Part shown: piece by piece, positions 61,894 to 64,000 of the stretch
Numbering within the stretch: the first letter of the stretch is position 1
How the letters are laid out: each line of letters opens with the position of its first letter
Assembly (NCBI RefSeq): GCF_002113375.1
Contig: NZ_NEHO01000013.1
Span: 1-64,000 of the forward strand
Length of the DNA stretch: 64,000 bases
Direction of reading: 5' to 3'
From: Pseudomonas sp. R37(2017)
Lineage (GTDB): Bacteria; Pseudomonadota; Gammaproteobacteria; Pseudomonadales; Pseudomonadaceae
Translations under genes and position numbers: made by a program
Notes under the pieces: model-generated
The model's input: only the letters and a program-made list of their open reading frames with translations
Told to the model about the DNA's origin: nothing
The model's database searches: none

Positions 61894-62121
61894 ATGTCGC
61901 AGGCCCAGATCGGCGTTGCGCATGCAGCGACCGACAGTGCTGCACGCCGGTCGAGCGGCGCGATGCGTGTGTTGGTCGCGGTCGCGGCCTGTGAAGAGTG
62001 GATTGGCGTCGAGCCATTGCTATAGAGGGTTTTGTTGGGGCTAAACGGGATCCAAAACTTGTTTGCCCGAAGGTTTGGAATATCCGTCAGTGATTTTCAT
62101 GAGAAATCATGAGGTTGGTTT

Positions 62122-63105
62122 TCAGAGCGTTGTTTCACTATCAAACTTTCGACGCTCCTCACCTGGGCTACAGCCCCAGGCCTTGCGATAGGCACTGCCC
62201 AAGTGGGAGGCCGAGACGAAACCACAAGAGTAGGCTACCGAGGCGATGGACTTGCTGCTTTCGCGCAGTAGCCGGCGCGCTTCGGCCAGGCGCAGCTCGA
62301 GGTAGAAGCGTTGCGGCGTCATGCCGAAATGCTGGTGCCACAGGCGTTCCAGCTGTCGCTGCGACACATTGCAGCGATCCGCGACTTCCTCGATGCTGAT
62401 GACGTGTTCGAAGTTGTCTTCCATATACCCGATGGCCGCGGTGATGCGCCGGTCATGGATGCCGAACCGCCATTGGATGGACATGCGCTGATGTTCTTCC
62501 GGCCCGCGGATCCGCGCATGCAGAAACTGCTCGGCCACTGCGGAGGCCAGCTTGCCGCCGTAGTCCACGGAAATCTGCGCCAGCATCAGGTCAATGGCCG
62601 CTGTGCCGCCTGCGCAGGTCCAGCGATTGTCGTGGTTTACATACAGTTCGCGGGTCACTTCGATGCCGGGAAACTCCTCGGCAAACTCGTTGATCGACTC
62701 CCAGTGCAGCGTGCATTTGCGCCCCTCCAGCAGGCCGGCGCGAGCGAGGATAAAGGTGCCAGTACTGAAGGCCCCGACCGTTTTGCCCAAGGCAGCAGCT
62801 CTTTGCAGGAAGCGCAACATTTTCGGCGGACGTTGGTGCTCGATATCCAGACTGGCGAGCACGAACACGCGATCCAGGTCGTTGGCCTCGACCAATGCCT
62901 GTGTGCTGATTTCGACGCCGCTGCTGGAGCAGACGGTACCGCCCGTTTCCGAGAGCAACAGCCACTCATACAGTGATTCGCCCGCCAGGCGATTGGCCGC
63001 ACGCAGGGGCTCGCTCGCTCCCGCAAGGGCCATCATCGAGAACTGCGGCAGGATCAGCAGGCCGATCCGTTTGCAACCTTCTTTCGATTTTGCAGCTTGC
63101 GCCAT
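62122..63105 (-). CDS. GATase1-like AraC-family regulator (GbdR/CdhR-type)
   Basis: This protein of about 327 residues has a DJ-1/PfpI (GATase1-like) N-terminal domain (IGLLILPQFSMMALAGASEP, VGAFSTGTFILARAGLLEGR) and a full AraC double HTH (IEEVADRCNVSQRQLERLWH, SIASVAYSCGFVSASHLGSA). The GATase cysteine position is Thr in FSTGTFIL, so it senses rather than catalyses. This architecture is shared by GbdR, CdhR, SouR and ArgR, which respond to betaine, carnitine, sarcosine or arginine. ATG 63105 has GGAGTG upstream; ATG 63126 is less likely. It probably activates the adjacent importer operon. Confidence 0.9.
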   Translation of the reverse strand: MAQAAKSKEGCKRIGLLILPQFSMMALAGASEPLRAANRLAGESLYEWLLLSETGGTVCSSSGVEISTQALVEANDLDRVFVLASLDIEHQRPPKMLRFLQRAAALGKTVGAFSTGTFILARAGLLEGRKCTLHWESINEFAEEFPGIEVTRELYVNHDNRWTCAGGTAAIDLMLAQISVDYGGKLASAVAEQFLHARIRGPEEHQRMSIQWRFGIHDRRITAAIGYMEDNFEHVISIEEVADRCNVSQRQLERLWHQHFGMTPQRFYLELRLAEARRLLRESSKSIASVAYSCGFVSASHLGSAYRKAWGCSPGEERRKFDSETTL

Positions 63106-63215
63106 GGAGACACTCCGGTTGGGCATTCGACGGCTCGGGCCACAAGCGGGCCCGTCTGGCTGTCAGAATACTGGAGCGGACGCATTCGGGAAGCGGCGGG
63201 AGAGTTCGGGGCGGG

Positions 63216-63249
63216 AAAAAAAAGGGCAGGGGCCTGAATGGCCCCTGCC
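63216..63249 (-). terminator. Rho-independent terminator of the hydrolase gene
   Basis: On the minus strand, GGCAGGGGCC, loop ATTCA and GGCCCCTGCC form a perfect 10-bp GC-rich stem, followed by C and a run of eight T (63223-63216). It lies 13 bases past the hydrolase stop and separates that gene from the AraC gene. Confidence 0.93.
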
Positions 63250-63262
63250 GGTGAAGCGTCGT

Positions 63263-64000
63263 TTACAGGTTATTGCGTACGGCTTCGTCGATGTTCTGAA
63301 TGATAGCCTGGAATACCGGATGATCTGCTTCGTTCTGCTGGCCGTGCTGCATGTCGGAGATCACCAGCACACCGTCACCGGCGTTGCCTGGGTAGCGATG
63401 ATAGAGGCGTTCGGACTCGGCCGGCATGTGCAGCGAGTTCTTCGCACCATGAATGATCAGGGCAGGCGGGAAGCCACTCGCGCCTTCGATATCCTGCTCC
63501 GGATCGAAGCACATGTAGGAGGTGTAGGACTTGGCACTGACCCAGACACAACCCGGCCAGCGGTCCGCACCTCCTGCCTCGGTGTAGGCACCCAACTGCT
63601 CATCGACATATTGCTGCGTGGCCGGATCCAGTGGGTAATAGCCCAGGCGGGTGGCCTCGGTACCGGTATCGAATGGTGGGATCGCGGCATCGGGGTTCAG
63701 TGCCTTGATCGCGGCATCAGCGGCGTTCACGTCTGCACGCAAGGCTTGCAGCGAACGGATGCTGGTGTAGCTCATAGGCGCCCAGAATTTCACCTGTTCG
63801 GCTTTGCCGCGCGCCAGTTCCGCGATCGCCGCCAAGCTGGCCACCGAACCCATCGCCCAGGAAGCGACCACTGGCATTTGGCCGAACTCCTTTCGCACCC
63901 AGGCCACTGCACCGAGGACTTCGTCCTTCTGATCTTCCAGGCTGACGTTGGTCACGGTCTTGCCATCGACTTGCGCGGTGTTGCGAACGGCCTTGTTATT
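63263..64000 (-). CDS. Alpha/beta-hydrolase-fold protein with altered nucleophile elbow (N-terminus beyond window)
   Basis: The reading frame is open to the window edge, so the N-terminal part is missing; 245 codons are visible. The fold is suggested by VVASWAMGSVASLAAIAELA (strand, nucleophile elbow, helix), GFPPALIIHGAKNSLHMPAESE (acid region) and the late histidine in ISDMQHGQQNEADHPVF. In the elbow the usual GxSxG reads SxAxG, so the serine nucleophile appears to be alanine. It could be a non-catalytic binding protein, or the nucleophile may lie elsewhere. A strong terminator follows. The substrate is unknown. Confidence 0.7.
   Translation of the reverse strand, partial: NNKAVRNTAQVDGKTVTNVSLEDQKDEVLGAVAWVRKEFGQMPVVASWAMGSVASLAAIAELARGKAEQVKFWAPMSYTSIRSLQALRADVNAADAAIKALNPDAAIPPFDTGTEATRLGYYPLDPATQQYVDEQLGAYTEAGGADRWPGCVWVSAKSYTSYMCFDPEQDIEGASGFPPALIIHGAKNSLHMPAESERLYHRYPGNAGDGVLVISDMQHGQQNEADHPVFQAIIQNIDEAVRNNL

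Overview
The window looks like chromosomal DNA of a fluorescent-group Pseudomonas. It is GC-rich, has dense operons with good Shine-Dalgarno sites, and carries many REP/REPIN elements built on the core GTAGGAGCGAGCNNGCTCGCGATGG-type palindrome. Homology statements are recognition from translated sequence; no database search was run.

Layout. (1) 1-480: the end of an IS3-family insertion sequence that appears to be inserted into a REPIN array. (2) 553-6692, minus strand: an exported DUF1254/DUF1214 protein, an exported epoxide-hydrolase-like enzyme, a QseB/QseC-type two-component system, a small lipoprotein and a COG4705-type membrane protein. (3) 6835-9048: a LysR regulator divergent from a CynX/NimT-type MFS exporter. 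(4) 9131-15039: a polar amino-acid-type ABC importer (binding protein, two permeases, ATPase) followed by two deaminase-type amidohydrolases, probably an uptake and deamination operon for a small nitrogenous compound.

(5) 15265-53746 is the main feature, about 38 kb of catabolic genes. It encodes a GMC alcohol oxidase/dehydrogenase, acyl-CoA ligase, SCPx-type thiolase, a MaoC-N/MaoC hydratase pair, an MFE-2-like SDR, an LCAD-like acyl-CoA dehydrogenase, a crotonase, a CalB-type aldehyde dehydrogenase, an NPD-type flavoprotein, a hotdog thioesterase, a DUF35 protein paired with a thiolase homologue that lacks the nucleophilic cysteine, two AraC regulators, a large/small acyl-CoA dehydrogenase pair, a dedicated EtfBA, an SdsA1-type alkyl sulfatase, a DUF1302/DUF1329 outer-membrane pair, a frameshifted MalT-like LuxR gene, an operon resembling the itaconate (Ich/Ict/Ccl) operon, an alpha-methylacyl-CoA racemase, a second MalT-like LuxR gene and a TetR gene. 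The set parallels peroxisomal beta-oxidation of 2-methyl-branched acids (racemase, dehydrogenase, MFE-2, SCPx) plus a retro-aldol step. My inference is that it degrades a methyl-branched or isoprenoid/steroid-side-chain-like molecule, possibly supplied as a sulfate ester. An identical 24-bp element precedes two of its transcription units and a close variant precedes the TetR gene, which suggests a shared regulator.

(6) 53752-56831: a decaying, partly AT-rich islet holding remnants of a nitronate monooxygenase, a tyrosine recombinase, a membrane protein and a LysR gene, plus one intact orphan ORF. (7) 56833-64000, minus strand: an exported amidase downstream of an OpuC/Osm-type quaternary-amine ABC importer, a GATase1-type AraC regulator, and an alpha/beta-hydrolase-like protein (cut by the window end) whose nucleophile serine position is alanine.
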